Positions 42,571 through 51,887 are shown, counted from the stretch's first letter. The stretch: DNA of 64,000 bases from Albirhodobacter sp048262715 (GCA_048262715.1 JBLXEV010000014.1:25854-89853), one strand, 5' to 3'. The notes: generated by a model from the sequence alone, not told the origin. Translations and numbers: made by a program.

Positions 42571-43338
42571 TTGAAACTCAGCGAATTGGCGCAGTCGAAC
42601 TCTGGAAAGCCCGCCCTTGACGCGACTCCCGCGCGGACGCGCGCGACCCTGATTGCCGAGACGCTCCGCCGCGAAATTGAGCGGGGCCATTTCCGCCCCG
42701 GGGATAGGTTGCCCAGCGAATCTGAACTGACCCGCAGCCATTCCGTCAGCCGTACGGTGGTGCGCGAGGCTTTTGCGCTTTTGCGCTCTGACGGGCTCGT
42801 TGAATCGCGCAAAGGGTCTGGTGTCTTTGCCTTGGATCCTTTGACAGCGCGGCAATCGGGGCCTTTCGCTGATTTGGATATCGAGCGCCTGTCCGGCGTT
42901 ATCGAACTGTTTGAACTGCGCTCTGCGTTTGAGATTCGCGCGGCTAGCCTCGCGGCGATGCGCCGGTCTGCCGATCAAATTGAAGACATTCTGCGGGCGA
43001 ATGATGTGGTGAAGGCAGAGCTTGAATCCGGCGGATCGACACGAGAGGCCGATTTCGCCTTTCATTATGCGGTGGCCCAAGCGTCGCAAAACCGACGTTT
43101 TCCTGAATTCCTGACGCTTATACGCCCCGGAATCGTGCCGCGTGTGGAGCTTGAACAGGGGGTAGCTGGTTTAAGGCGGGTCTATAAGCCGAACCCCGAT
43201 ATCGTTCAGGAACATGCCCGTATTGCGGATGCGATCATCGATGGTGATCCTGATCGGGCCGAAGCTGCAATGAAAGCGCATCTCGATGACAGCCTTGGAC
43301 GCTACCGTGCCCTGCTGCACAGCTCGACGGGCAGTTAA
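42571..43338 (+). CDS. GntR-family regulator (FCD subfamily)
   Basis: This 255-residue regulator has a winged helix at about 22-90 (LIAETLRREIERGHFRPGDRLPSESELTRSHSVSRTVVREAFALLRSDGLVESRKGSGVFAL) and an FCD domain thereafter (DFAFHYAVAQASQNRRF). TTG 42571 is proposed as the start, because AAAGAG precedes it and a palindromic operator ends at 42557. The in-frame ATG 42481 would put that operator inside the gene. It is divergent from the MR/dppA operon. Confidence 0.85.
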   Translation: MKLSELAQSNSGKPALDATPARTRATLIAETLRREIERGHFRPGDRLPSESELTRSHSVSRTVVREAFALLRSDGLVESRKGSGVFALDPLTARQSGPFADLDIERLSGVIELFELRSAFEIRAASLAAMRRSADQIEDILRANDVVKAELESGGSTREADFAFHYAVAQASQNRRFPEFLTLIRPGIVPRVELEQGVAGLRRVYKPNPDIVQEHARIADAIIDGDPDRAEAAMKAHLDDSLGRYRALLHSSTGS

Positions 43339-43428
43339 CGGGCTGTGAGCGCCGGTCAGATCTCGGCGGCGATACCGCGCTGATGCGTGAAAATAGAGGC
43401 CGGCCACTAAGGACCGGCATCCCAAGCG

Positions 43429-44688
43429 TTAGATTGCACTCTCGGCCTTTGCCGCATTGGCGTGCAGGGCCTCGGCGAGGCGGCTAAGGGTATTCACCTG
43501 CGGTAAGAACACGGCCTGCAATGCGTGGTAGAGATCCGGCTTGCCGACGAACTGTTTGCCGCAGGGCTGGTTTTGCGCATTCAGTTCAGGGAACCAGCCC
43601 CCATGGCGCGTATCAATGAGATGGGATGTCGCGAAGGCCCAAATCCGTTGATACCAGATCTCATCGTCCTGCGTGCCGCCATCAAGATTTTGCAGCGCGG
43701 CAAGCGCACCGATGGCCTCGGTGACAGGCCACCAATAGCGATCTGCAATATCCACCACGCCCGATGTTTTGAGCGTATAGACGAACCCGCCGCGCGACAC
43801 ATCCCACGCATCCTCGAGCGCGCGATAGATCAACTGGCGCGCGGTATCTGGCGCGGCGCTTTGGGTCCGGCCAGTTAAATCCCAATGCTGTAACAACAGG
43901 CGCCCCAGCTCGAAGGAATGCCCCGGTGTGCTGCCTGCGGGGCGGAACATCGGGTTACCGCTATAGCTGGTGTCGACTTGCCAGCTTTCGGTGTAATGCT
44001 CGGGCAAGCGCCAATTGTGATCTGGCGCAATCTGGCCAGTGAAGAAATCAAGAATCCGGCCAGCTCGGTCGAGATAGACGGTGTCGCCGGTGGCCTCGAA
44101 AGCGGTCAGGAAAGCCTCGACCCCGTGCATATTGGCATTCATTCCGCGATAGGTTGAAAACACCTCCCATTCCCGCGTGAATTCGTCGCGCAAAAGCCCC
44201 GCGTCTTCATCCCAGAAATGCGTATCAATCACCGCGCGCACATCCCCCAGCAGGCGATCTGCATCGCGATGTCCGGCCAGTTTCGCCGAAGCTGCAGCCA
44301 GCAGCACGAAGACATGGCCATAGGCCAGCTTCAACCCGTCTTTGATCCCGCCGTCATCGAAGGACCACACGTAGCCGCCAAAAGCGGGATCGCGGTGATG
44401 GGCCCAAAGGCACGCCATCCCCGCATCGATCATCGGATCCGTCTCGGTAAACCCTGCGCGTTTGGCGAGGGCGAAGGAATGGATCAGCCGCGTTGTCGTG
44501 TGCAGTTCCTGCACCGGATCGGGTAGCGGTGCCCCGTTCAGATCTAGAACGCAAAAGGTGCCGTCCTCGCGCAGGCTTGGCCGGAAGAAATCGATCTGGC
44601 GGGCGGCATCTTCCCGTAGAAACCACTGATGTTCTGGCTGTGCACGCAGCATTGTCGCGGTGAGCGGGGCTTGGGGTAGGGGTGTCAT
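43429..44688 (-). CDS. AGE-family epimerase/isomerase (N-acylglucosamine 2-epimerase-like)
   Basis: This 419-residue (alpha/alpha)6-barrel protein has family landmarks LHTTTRLIHSFALAKRAG (catalytic-type His), GMNANMHGVEAFLTAFEATGD, GHSFELGRLLLQHW and YWWPVTEAIGALAAL. The family includes N-acylglucosamine 2-epimerase, mannose isomerase and sulfoquinovose isomerase. Which one this is cannot be decided. AAGGA lies 8 bases before ATG 44688. It lies beside the Dpp/MR cluster and probably serves the same sugar. Confidence 0.88.
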   Translation of the reverse strand: MTPLPQAPLTATMLRAQPEHQWFLREDAARQIDFFRPSLREDGTFCVLDLNGAPLPDPVQELHTTTRLIHSFALAKRAGFTETDPMIDAGMACLWAHHRDPAFGGYVWSFDDGGIKDGLKLAYGHVFVLLAAASAKLAGHRDADRLLGDVRAVIDTHFWDEDAGLLRDEFTREWEVFSTYRGMNANMHGVEAFLTAFEATGDTVYLDRAGRILDFFTGQIAPDHNWRLPEHYTESWQVDTSYSGNPMFRPAGSTPGHSFELGRLLLQHWDLTGRTQSAAPDTARQLIYRALEDAWDVSRGGFVYTLKTSGVVDIADRYWWPVTEAIGALAALQNLDGGTQDDEIWYQRIWAFATSHLIDTRHGGWFPELNAQNQPCGKQFVGKPDLYHALQAVFLPQVNTLSRLAEALHANAAKAESAI

Positions 44689-44749
44689 CTCGTGGTCCTT
44701 TTTAGTACCGCGCAGGGAGGGCGGTTAGGCCGCAGCGTCATTCATAAAA

Positions 44750-45547
44750 CTAGGATTCAGACTCATTGATTTGCTTAAGGCTGTCGTGTCTGCATGATTC
44801 GAGCTCCTGAACTTGAGGGGCACTATGAGCAATCTTTACTGGCTGAGCGAAGATCAAATGTCACTGCTTCTGCAGTTCTTTCTAAAGAGCCTTGGCAAGC
44901 CACGCGTGGTTGCCAGGCGTGTTTTGAGTGGAATAATATTCATCAATCGTAATGGCTTGCGGTGGTCGGACGCGACATATCTCAAAGCACACCGCACGGC
45001 TTCAAGCCTTGGGATGAAAAAGGGGGGCGAGGTCCACTGATTTCCCGAACCAAGGGCGGTTGAACACGAAACTGCATGCTGTCACTGATAAAAACGGCCG
45101 CTCAATCAGCTTTTTCATGACAGCGGGCCCCCCTCTCGGCGATGCATGCATCGCCTGTCGGGCAACGGATCAGCGATTATACAGGTGCTGCGGCCTTACT
45201 GATCAGCTTGCCAGCTGCAGATTTGTTGCTGGGCCCCTCTCACGGTTTGCGAGCAAACCACTACCGGGCAGCGGACCGTGGTTATGATGCCGATTAGTTC
45301 AGAGATGCGTTGAAAGACAAAGGGATAAAGCCGTGCATCCTGGGTCGGAAGTCTCATGTCGAGCCTGTGAAATACGACGATGGATTCTACAAACGTCACA
45401 ATCGCATCGAGATTATGTTCGGCGTTTGAAGGCCTGGCGACGGGAGGCAATCCGCTATGATAGATGTCTGAAGGTCTTCCTGTCAGTCGTAGCCCTCGCA
45501 GCAACCGTCTTGTTCTGGCTTTGATGATCAATGAGTCTGGAGCCTAG
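44750..45547. mobile_element. Decayed IS5-family insertion sequence
   Basis: The outer ends are inverted repeats: 44750-44770 and 45527-45547 share CAGACTCATTGAT, with CTAG at each outer edge. CTAG is a typical IS5-type 4 bp target duplication. The 798 bp length is near that of IS5-group elements. The only gene inside is a broken transposase. Confidence 0.8.
44825..45524 (+). pseudogene. IS5-family transposase, broken by frameshifts and losses
   Basis: The first frame (from ATG 44825) reads MSNLYWLSEDQMSLL then stops near 45040. A second frame begins NTKLHAVTDKNGRSISFFMTAG near 45062. The third, near the end, is RRLKAWRREAIRYDRCLKVFLSVVALAATVLFWL, the usual C-terminus of this family. The middle DDE region is lost or scrambled, so no active transposase can be made. 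Confidence 0.85.
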
Positions 45548-45582
45548 GCTTATCACTGGCTCCCCTTATGATTGTGTGATGT

Positions 45583-46389
45583 TTAAAGTTGCGCGCTGCG
45601 CGCGGTGTTGTGGTCACCAATAGAGCCCTTAGAATCCATAAACTTCGCGGCAGACTCGACATCTAAGTCCGTCAAATTGGACCGGAGTTGCCGGAGGGCA
45701 AGGATAAGGCCGGCAAGCACAACCACCGCGAGGGCGAACCATGTCAGCGCGTAACTCAGATGCGCGTTGCGGAAATGAATCACGGTTTGCCCCCCGCGTG
45801 GCCATGTGGTCGGGCTGCCCATCTCTTCATCAATGAAATACGGGGCGGCAGGAGTATAGCCCTTTGCGGAGGTGATCGAGGCAATGTCGCGGCGATACCA
45901 ATGGCCCGTCGCGGGATCATTGGCGCGCGAGAACAGCCAGCCCTTATCCTCGGAGATCCGCAAAAGGCCCGTCACGGTGACATTGCCCGTTCGCGCCGCG
46001 TATGCGCCCGCCCGCGCCAGATCATCGGGCACGAGACCACGGTTGATCATCACGATGCTGCCATCGTCGCGCTGCAGTGGGGTCAGCACCCAATCGGCAG
46101 GGCCATAATCGGACGGGGTGTAGATCAACACATCTGCGCCTTGGAGAAACTGCCCTGTGAGGCGCACGCGGCGATATTCATCGGCCTCAGCGGTGATCGC
46201 GGGCCACGCCTCGGCGCGCGGTGCGGGCAGGGGCGCGGCATGGACACGGCTTTCGACGCGGGCAATCAGATCGCGTTTCCAGTGCAGGCGTTGGAGTTGC
46301 CAAATACCAAGCGCGGAAAAGCCGCCGATTCCGATCACCGCGAGGCAGATCAGCAGGGCGAGGCGAGGCCAAAGGCGGGAAGGGATCAT
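45583..46389 (-). CDS. SURF1 family cytochrome oxidase assembly protein
   Basis: This 268-residue membrane protein has two terminal transmembrane helices: LALLICLAVIGIGGFSALGIWQLQRLHWKRDLI near the start and HLSYALTWFALAVVVLAGLILALRQL near the end. A central SURF1 domain lies between, with DVLIYTPSDYGPADWVLTPLQRDDGSIVMINRGLVPDD. SURF1 aids heme insertion into heme-copper oxidases. AGGAG precedes ATG 46389. It is the last gene of the cyo operon, 71 bp after cyoD. Confidence 0.9.
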   Translation of the reverse strand: MIPSRLWPRLALLICLAVIGIGGFSALGIWQLQRLHWKRDLIARVESRVHAAPLPAPRAEAWPAITAEADEYRRVRLTGQFLQGADVLIYTPSDYGPADWVLTPLQRDDGSIVMINRGLVPDDLARAGAYAARTGNVTVTGLLRISEDKGWLFSRANDPATGHWYRRDIASITSAKGYTPAAPYFIDEEMGSPTTWPRGGQTVIHFRNAHLSYALTWFALAVVVLAGLILALRQLRSNLTDLDVESAAKFMDSKGSIGDHNTARSAQL

Positions 46390-46460
46390 GATGGGGCTCC
46401 TGAGGGTCGGGGCCATGATCTGGCCCCGACTTCTGGGTTTGGGGAGGAAAGGGAAGGGCG

Positions 46461-46940
46461 CTAGCCCTCTTGCGATTGGAGGGAGCGCATCTGATCAATG
46501 CGCATCTTATCCATCTCCATCCCGTTCATCTGCATGCCCCCTGCCTTCATCCCATGCATCGGCATCATATGCTCGTTCATGTTATGCATCACCCAAAGCG
46601 AGCCCGAGAGAAGGATCACGAGGATCAGCACGGCGAAGCTGGTGGCGGCCATCGTCCAGCCCTCTTCGGCGCTGCGGTTTACGTGCAGGAAGTATACCAG
46701 ATGCACGAGGATCTGCACCGCACCGAGGCCCATGATGATGGCAACAAAGGTGCTGCGCGCGATCTCCACTTCGTCGATCACCAATCCGAAGGGGATGATC
46801 GTTAAGACCGCGGCGAGCCCGAACCCGAGCATCAGATGCCCCATCGAGCCGTGGCCCGTTCCGTGGGAGGTTCCGTGGCCGTCGTGCGGGCCGTGCGCAG
46901 CGCCGTGGTGCTGCGGGATATGTTCGGATTGCAGTGTCAT
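46461..46940 (-). CDS. cyoD: Cytochrome o ubiquinol oxidase subunit IV with His-rich and Met-rich tails
   Basis: This 159-residue protein has the three helices of CyoD (about 35-55, 64-86 and 96-117). It is much longer than the E. coli subunit of about 109 residues. Residues 1-35 include nine His, and the last 42 residues include 12 Met (MPMHGMKAGGMQMNGMEM). Both tails would face solvent and could bind copper. It overlaps cyoC by one base. Confidence 0.92.
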   Translation of the reverse strand: MTLQSEHIPQHHGAAHGPHDGHGTSHGTGHGSMGHLMLGFGLAAVLTIIPFGLVIDEVEIARSTFVAIIMGLGAVQILVHLVYFLHVNRSAEEGWTMAATSFAVLILVILLSGSLWVMHNMNEHMMPMHGMKAGGMQMNGMEMDKMRIDQMRSLQSQEG

Positions 46941-47617
46941 CAGACCAACCTCACCAGATAGACAAAGGAAAATACCCCGATCCAGATCAGATCAAGGAAG
47001 TGCCAGAACATCGACAGGGTGGCCAAGCGGCGCATATTCGCGCCGATCAGCCCGTGCATTTTGATCTGAACGGCGAGGGTTGTGAGCCAGATGATCCCCG
47101 CCGTGACATGCAGCCCGTGGGTGCCGACCAGCGCGAAGAAGGCGGACAGGAAGGCAGAGCGATCCGGCCCCGCGCCGAGGTGGATCAGATGGTGGAACTC
47201 GTAAAGCTCCATGCCGATAAATCCCGCGCCGAGCAGGCCCGTCACCCCTAGCCAGAACAGCGTGGTATCGCGCTGCCCCGCCTCTGCGCGCAGCATCGCA
47301 AATCCGAAGGTCACGGAAGAGATCAGCAAGAGGGCCGTCTCGACCGCGACAAATCCCGGCTCGAAGAGATCTTTCGGGCCGGGACCGCCGGCGAAACTGC
47401 CGCCCAGCACTGCATAGGCGGCGAACAGCGCCCCGAAGATGATGCAATCGCTCATCAGATAGATCCAGAAGCCGATCGGCGTCGGGCTCGAGTGATGGGC
47501 AGTATGGTCCGCCCCGCCATCTGGCTCTGCGGTAGGGTCCAGCGCCCGTTTGGGCAGGAGGGGGCGGGCGGTCTCGCGCGCCGTGGGGGCAAATTCTGCG
47601 ACGTTTGACAGGCTCAT
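46940..47617 (-). CDS. cyoC: Cytochrome o ubiquinol oxidase subunit III
   Basis: This 225-residue heme-copper oxidase subunit III has five helices and the motifs TPIGFWIYLMSDCIIFGALFAAYAVL and GMELYEFHHLI. FALVGTHGLHVTAGIIWL carries the family His residues. Its ATG overlaps the cyoB stop by 4 bp. Confidence 0.95.
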   Translation of the reverse strand: MSLSNVAEFAPTARETARPLLPKRALDPTAEPDGGADHTAHHSSPTPIGFWIYLMSDCIIFGALFAAYAVLGGSFAGGPGPKDLFEPGFVAVETALLLISSVTFGFAMLRAEAGQRDTTLFWLGVTGLLGAGFIGMELYEFHHLIHLGAGPDRSAFLSAFFALVGTHGLHVTAGIIWLTTLAVQIKMHGLIGANMRRLATLSMFWHFLDLIWIGVFSFVYLVRLV

Positions 47618-49620
47618 GCTGCGGCTCCTTTGGCTTGTGTCGCCGCGACTTCGGTAGCGGGGATGAAATAATCACGGTTGTAGTTGAAGGTATGGCCGAT
47701 CCCGATGCCGAGCATCGCGAGGAAGCTGGCGATGGCGAGCCACCAGATGTACCAGACCATCGCGAAGCCGAAGATCAGCGCGAAACCCGCGATCAATGCA
47801 CCTGTTGCGGTGCCTTTGGGCATATGGATCGGCTGATAGCTTTGCGACCATTCAAACCCGTCTTGCTTCATCTGCCAGAACGCATCGCGCCCCCGCACAT
47901 GGATTTCCTGCGGGAAGTTATAGGGCGCGGGGGGGGATTGGGTTGCCCATTCCAGCGTGCGCGCATCCCAAGGGTCGCCACCGCAGGCCAGGGCTTTGCG
48001 GTCGCGGATCGAGACGTAGAAGCCGATAAACGTCGAGAGAATCCCGAACAAGATCAGCACGGCACCGAGAGCGGCGACGATGAAATAGGGTTGCCATGCG
48101 GGATCGGGATATTGGTTGATCCGGCGGGTGACCCCCATCAACCCAAGGGCATAAAGCGGCATGAAGGCGACATAGAATCCGGTGAACCAGAACCAGAAGC
48201 TGCGTTTGCCCCATGTCTCGTCCAGCTTGAAACCGAAGGCTTTCGGCCACCAATAGGTCACTGCCGCATAGACCCCGAACACCACGCCGCCGATGATCAC
48301 GTTGTGAAAATGCGCAATCAGGAACAGGGTGTTATGGAGCTGGAAATCCACCGGAGGCACCGCGAGAAGCACGCCCGTCATGCCGCCGATGGTGAAGGTG
48401 ACCAGAAAGCCGATCACCCAATACATCGGCAATTCCATGCGCACACGGCCGCGATACATCGTGAACAGCCAGTTGAAGATCTTCACCCCCGTCGGCACTG
48501 CGATAATCATCGTGGTGATGCCGAAGAAGGTGTTCACATCCGCGCCCGACCCCATCGTGAAGAAGTGGTGCAACCAGACAACGAAGGACAGAACCATGAT
48601 GCAGGCCGTGGCCCAGACCATCGTTTTATAGCCGAACAGCGGTTTGCCGGAGAAGGTGGCGACGATTTCCGAGATCACGCCAAAGATCGGGATGATCAGG
48701 ATATAGACTTCAGGATGGCCCCAGATCCAGATCAGGTTGATATACATCATCGGGTTGCCACCAAAATCATTGGTGAAGAAGTGCATTCCGAAGTAGCGAT
48801 CCAGCGTCAGCAGGGCGAGAGTCGCGGTCAGCACCGGAAACGCCGCCACGATCAAGACATTTGTGGCCAGCGCGGTCCATGTGAAGACCGGCATATCCAT
48901 CATCCTCATCCCCGGCGCGCGCATTTTCAGGATCGTGGCGATCAGGTTGATGCCTGAAAGCGTTGTGCCAATCCCCGCGATCTGCAGCGACCAGAGGTAA
49001 TAATCCATCCCTGGCCCGGTGCTGAACGATGCGCCAGAGAGGGGCGGAAAGGCGAGCCAGCCGACACGGGAAAATTCGCCGACAAACAGCGAGATATTGA
49101 CCAAGAGCGCGCCCGCAACCGTCATCCAGAACGAGAAATTGTTGAGGAAGGGGAAGGCGACATCGCGCGCGCCAATCTGTGCGGGCATGACGTAGTTCAT
49201 GATGCCCGTCACGAAGGCCATCGCGACAAAGAAGATCATGATGACACCATGCGCGGTGAACACCTGATCGAAATGATGCTGCGGCAGATAGCCCTCCGCA
49301 CCGCCTGCGGCCATGGCCTGCTGGGCGCGCATCATCAAAGCATCGGCAAAGCCGCGGATCATCATCACAAAGCCGAGGACCATATACATGATCCCGATTT
49401 TCTTATGATCGACGGACGTTACCCATTCGCGCCAGAACGGCCCCCAGAGCCGATAATGGCTCATCAGAAGGGCCACGGCGAGACCGCCAAAGGCGACGGC
49501 GGCGAATGTCGCGACGAGGATCGGCTCGTGGTAGGGGATCCAATCGAGGGTGAGGCGGCCAAGCAGCGGCGAGATCGCCTGCGTGGGGGAAAGCGTTTCA
49601 ATGGACGTTTCAATGGACAT
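47614..49620 (-). CDS. cyoB: Cytochrome o ubiquinol oxidase subunit I
   Basis: This is a 668-residue catalytic subunit. Heme and Cu-B ligands are visible: HGVIMIFFVAMAFVTG (low-spin heme His), WGHPEVYILIIPIFG (Cu-B His and the cross-linked Tyr), WLHHFFTMG (paired Cu-B His) and FLIAHFHNVIIGG (His pair to the two hemes). It reduces oxygen with electrons from ubiquinol and pumps protons. It overlaps cyoA by 11 bp. Confidence 0.97.
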   Translation of the reverse strand: MSIETSIETLSPTQAISPLLGRLTLDWIPYHEPILVATFAAVAFGGLAVALLMSHYRLWGPFWREWVTSVDHKKIGIMYMVLGFVMMIRGFADALMMRAQQAMAAGGAEGYLPQHHFDQVFTAHGVIMIFFVAMAFVTGIMNYVMPAQIGARDVAFPFLNNFSFWMTVAGALLVNISLFVGEFSRVGWLAFPPLSGASFSTGPGMDYYLWSLQIAGIGTTLSGINLIATILKMRAPGMRMMDMPVFTWTALATNVLIVAAFPVLTATLALLTLDRYFGMHFFTNDFGGNPMMYINLIWIWGHPEVYILIIPIFGVISEIVATFSGKPLFGYKTMVWATACIMVLSFVVWLHHFFTMGSGADVNTFFGITTMIIAVPTGVKIFNWLFTMYRGRVRMELPMYWVIGFLVTFTIGGMTGVLLAVPPVDFQLHNTLFLIAHFHNVIIGGVVFGVYAAVTYWWPKAFGFKLDETWGKRSFWFWFTGFYVAFMPLYALGLMGVTRRINQYPDPAWQPYFIVAALGAVLILFGILSTFIGFYVSIRDRKALACGGDPWDARTLEWATQSPPAPYNFPQEIHVRGRDAFWQMKQDGFEWSQSYQPIHMPKGTATGALIAGFALIFGFAMVWYIWWLAIASFLAMLGIGIGHTFNYNRDYFIPATEVAATQAKGAAA

Positions 49621-50686
49621 GGGGGGTGGTCTCCGTGTGCGGCGCAGGGCCGCTTGTCTGATCAGGCCGGATCAAGGAGACCTGATGCGAGCCCCCCTGA
49701 TCGGGCGGCGGCGGATCCATCGGATGACCCAAACCGTCGATGGCGTGGTCATCGTCATAGCGATAGCGCGCGGTGTCGGAGAAGCCAGCAAGGCCGCCGC
49801 CTCCCATCTCGTCTTGCATCATCATATCGTCCGCACAGACTTTATCGTCCTCGACACAGAGGTTAACCACGCGGTCGAACAGGCCCTCCTCGACAGAGGC
49901 GTAATAGCGGACGGGATCGGCCATGCTGGGAGATTCCAGCGCGAGATAGCTTGCGCGGGAGAGCGCGGTGCCTTGGGTTTTGACCTCTTCGACCCAAGCC
50001 TCGAAATCCCGCTCCGGCATGGCGCGGGTATCAAACGTCATATGGCCGAAACCCGGCCCTGAATAATGCGCCGAACGGCCCGCGAAGGTGCCCGGAGTAT
50101 CCGCGATCAGATGAAGCTGGGTCTCCATACCCGCCATTGAATACACCATCCCGCCAAGCGCAGGGATCGAGAGCGTATTCATCACGGTGGAGGAGGTGAC
50201 GTGGAAATTGACCGGTCGCCCGACGGGCAGCGCCAGCTCGTTGACTGAAGCCACGCCGTATTCGGGGTAGATAAACAGCCATTTCCAATCCAGAGAAACC
50301 GCTTCCACCTCAATCGGTTGTCCGGCGATGCTCTGGTCGAGCGGGCGATAGGGATCAAGGCGCTGCGTGTAGATATAGGTATACCAGCCAAGCGCCGCGA
50401 CGATCAGGATGGGAACACCCCAGACCGCGACTTCGATCTTGTTGGAATGCTCGAAACTCGGATCGTAATCCGAGAGGTCTTTGCGGTCAGCGCGGTATTT
50501 CAGCGGAAAATACACCGCCATAACCAGAACCGGAATGATGACGATAAGCATGAGAAGGGTCGAGATGATCAGGAGGTTGCGCTCCTGCCCCCCGACCCAG
50601 CCCTGCGGTGACAGGATCGTATACTGACATCCGGAAAGCACAAAAGTGCCCGCCAAAATCAGCAGGGAAGTCTTATATTTGAACAA
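49610..50686 (-). CDS. cyoA: Cytochrome o ubiquinol oxidase subunit II
   Basis: This 358-residue lipoprotein has the lipobox VLSGCQ near residue 19, two membrane helices (about 37-60 and 84-104) and a periplasmic cupredoxin domain (WKWLFIYPEYGVASVNELALP). The Cu-A ligands are absent, as in quinol oxidases. A C-terminal extension of about 70 residues is acidic and Pro/His-rich. TTG 50686 is proposed as the start because AGAGG precedes it by 7 bases and the signal peptide begins there; an in-frame ATG at 50749 adds a non-signal leader. It is the first gene of the operon. Confidence 0.92.
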   Translation of the reverse strand: MFKYKTSLLILAGTFVLSGCQYTILSPQGWVGGQERNLLIISTLLMLIVIIPVLVMAVYFPLKYRADRKDLSDYDPSFEHSNKIEVAVWGVPILIVAALGWYTYIYTQRLDPYRPLDQSIAGQPIEVEAVSLDWKWLFIYPEYGVASVNELALPVGRPVNFHVTSSTVMNTLSIPALGGMVYSMAGMETQLHLIADTPGTFAGRSAHYSGPGFGHMTFDTRAMPERDFEAWVEEVKTQGTALSRASYLALESPSMADPVRYYASVEEGLFDRVVNLCVEDDKVCADDMMMQDEMGGGGLAGFSDTARYRYDDDHAIDGLGHPMDPPPPDQGGSHQVSLIRPDQTSGPAPHTETTPHVH

Positions 50687-51025
50687 GTGCGTGCCTCTTT
50701 TTTTGTCCGACACTTGCCGGACACAGAGGTCACCGGCAAACCGGAACACGAGTTACACGAGCGGCCTACGCCTGTGCGGACAGGGGATGCGCTGTGGCGG
50801 ATTGCCGCAGCCTGTCCATATGCGCAGAATCTCACACGGAGTTGACGCAAATTCACGGTTGCGTGTGGAAAGAGTGCCGCGTGTTTGAGCAACGGGTTGA
50901 ATCTTTAGCGACTTCAGGCGCGGGCAGGATCTCTGTCTTGCAGCTCTGACAGCGTGCGTTGAGGTGGCACTCGCGTGACGAACTTGTCCGATAATGCAAA
51001 CTTACTAGACATAACAAGATTATGC
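50687..51025. other. Upstream region of the cyo operon
   Basis: This 339 bp stretch between cyoA and the IS6 remnant holds the cyo promoter by position. I see no gene and no clear FNR or RegA-type site. Confidence 0.5.
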
Positions 51026-51836
51026 GGCTCTGTCATATTGTTGAAGCGCCCCAGCTGCACGCATAGCGATCTGTCATGATCCGCCAGGTTTCATAGCCTC
51101 GTCTGAAGGACTTCCGGTTCCCTCGGTCCATCATCTCCTGTGCCATTTGGGCGTAGCATCGGTTTGGCCTGAGCTTGCGGGATGTTGCGTTGCCTGGCAG
51201 CGCATTTGTAAAATGCGTGAGAAGGAGGATCTATTGGCCGAACGGGGCGAAATAGTCTCGTATGAAAGCATCCGGGTATAGTGACAGCGGTTCGGAAAAC
51301 AGATGGCGGCCAAGATCCGTCGCGATCGCCCGGTTCCTGCCGACAAATGGCGCCTGGACGAGGTCTTGATTTCAATTCGAGGGCGAAAACATTGGCTTTG
51401 GCGAGCGGTCGACGCAAACGGAGACGTACTGGAGATCCTGAAGCAAAGCCGCAGAAATGCCCATGCCGCCAAGCGGTTCTTGATGAGGTTGATGAGGCGA
51501 TGGGATGGGCCACGCGTCCTCGTGACGGACAAACTGCGCAGTTATGGCGTGGCCGTCCGAGACCTTCGCCCAAGTGTCGATCATCGGTCCCATAAGGGGT
51601 TGAACAACCGATCCGAGGCGTTGCATCGACACACACGACGAAGAGAAAAGATCATGGGTCGTTTCAAATCCCCACGCCAAGCGCAGCGTTTTCTATCCGT
51701 TCACGATCAGGCCGCGACCATCTTCCGTCCAAAACGCCACCGCCTTTCCGCAGCACCCTACCGCCAATCTCGGGCTGACGCGTTTAGCCTGTGGAACAAC
51801 TATGCGGCTGAAATGGCTGTCTGAATGGGCTGAGCC
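51026..51836. mobile_element. Decayed IS6-family insertion sequence
   Basis: The segment begins GGCTCTGT, the usual IS6-family end, and closes with GAGCC in inverse orientation about 810 bp later. The length suits the family. Only the first five to eight bases of the ends agree, so the limits are tentative. Confidence 0.6.
51112..51824 (+). pseudogene. IS6-family transposase with stops and a frameshift
   Basis: The frame starts FRFPRSIISCAIWA then has a stop. LSLRDV is followed by a 38 bp insertion (51187-51224). EDLLAERGEIVSYESIRV resumes in another frame and is followed by two stops (tag tga). The rest, from 51303 to 51824, is open and keeps the DDE core DKWRLDEVLISIRGRKHWLWRAVDANGDVLEI and DGPRVLVTDKLRSYG. 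A full transposase cannot be made. Confidence 0.85.
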
Positions 51837-51887
51837 TCCTCCTTTGAATTGGTCCGCCCCTATAGTTAGGAAAGCGGAGGACCAGAG

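Noticed and set aside
47605..48957. 450-codon open frame antisense to cyoB
   Set aside because: cyoB on the other strand has all heme and copper ligands, so the antisense frame is a shadow rich in His, Asp and Arg.
51303..51824. Functional IS6 transposase
   Set aside because: Only the C-terminal two thirds is open. The N-terminal helix-turn-helix part is interrupted by three stops and a 38 bp frameshifting insertion.
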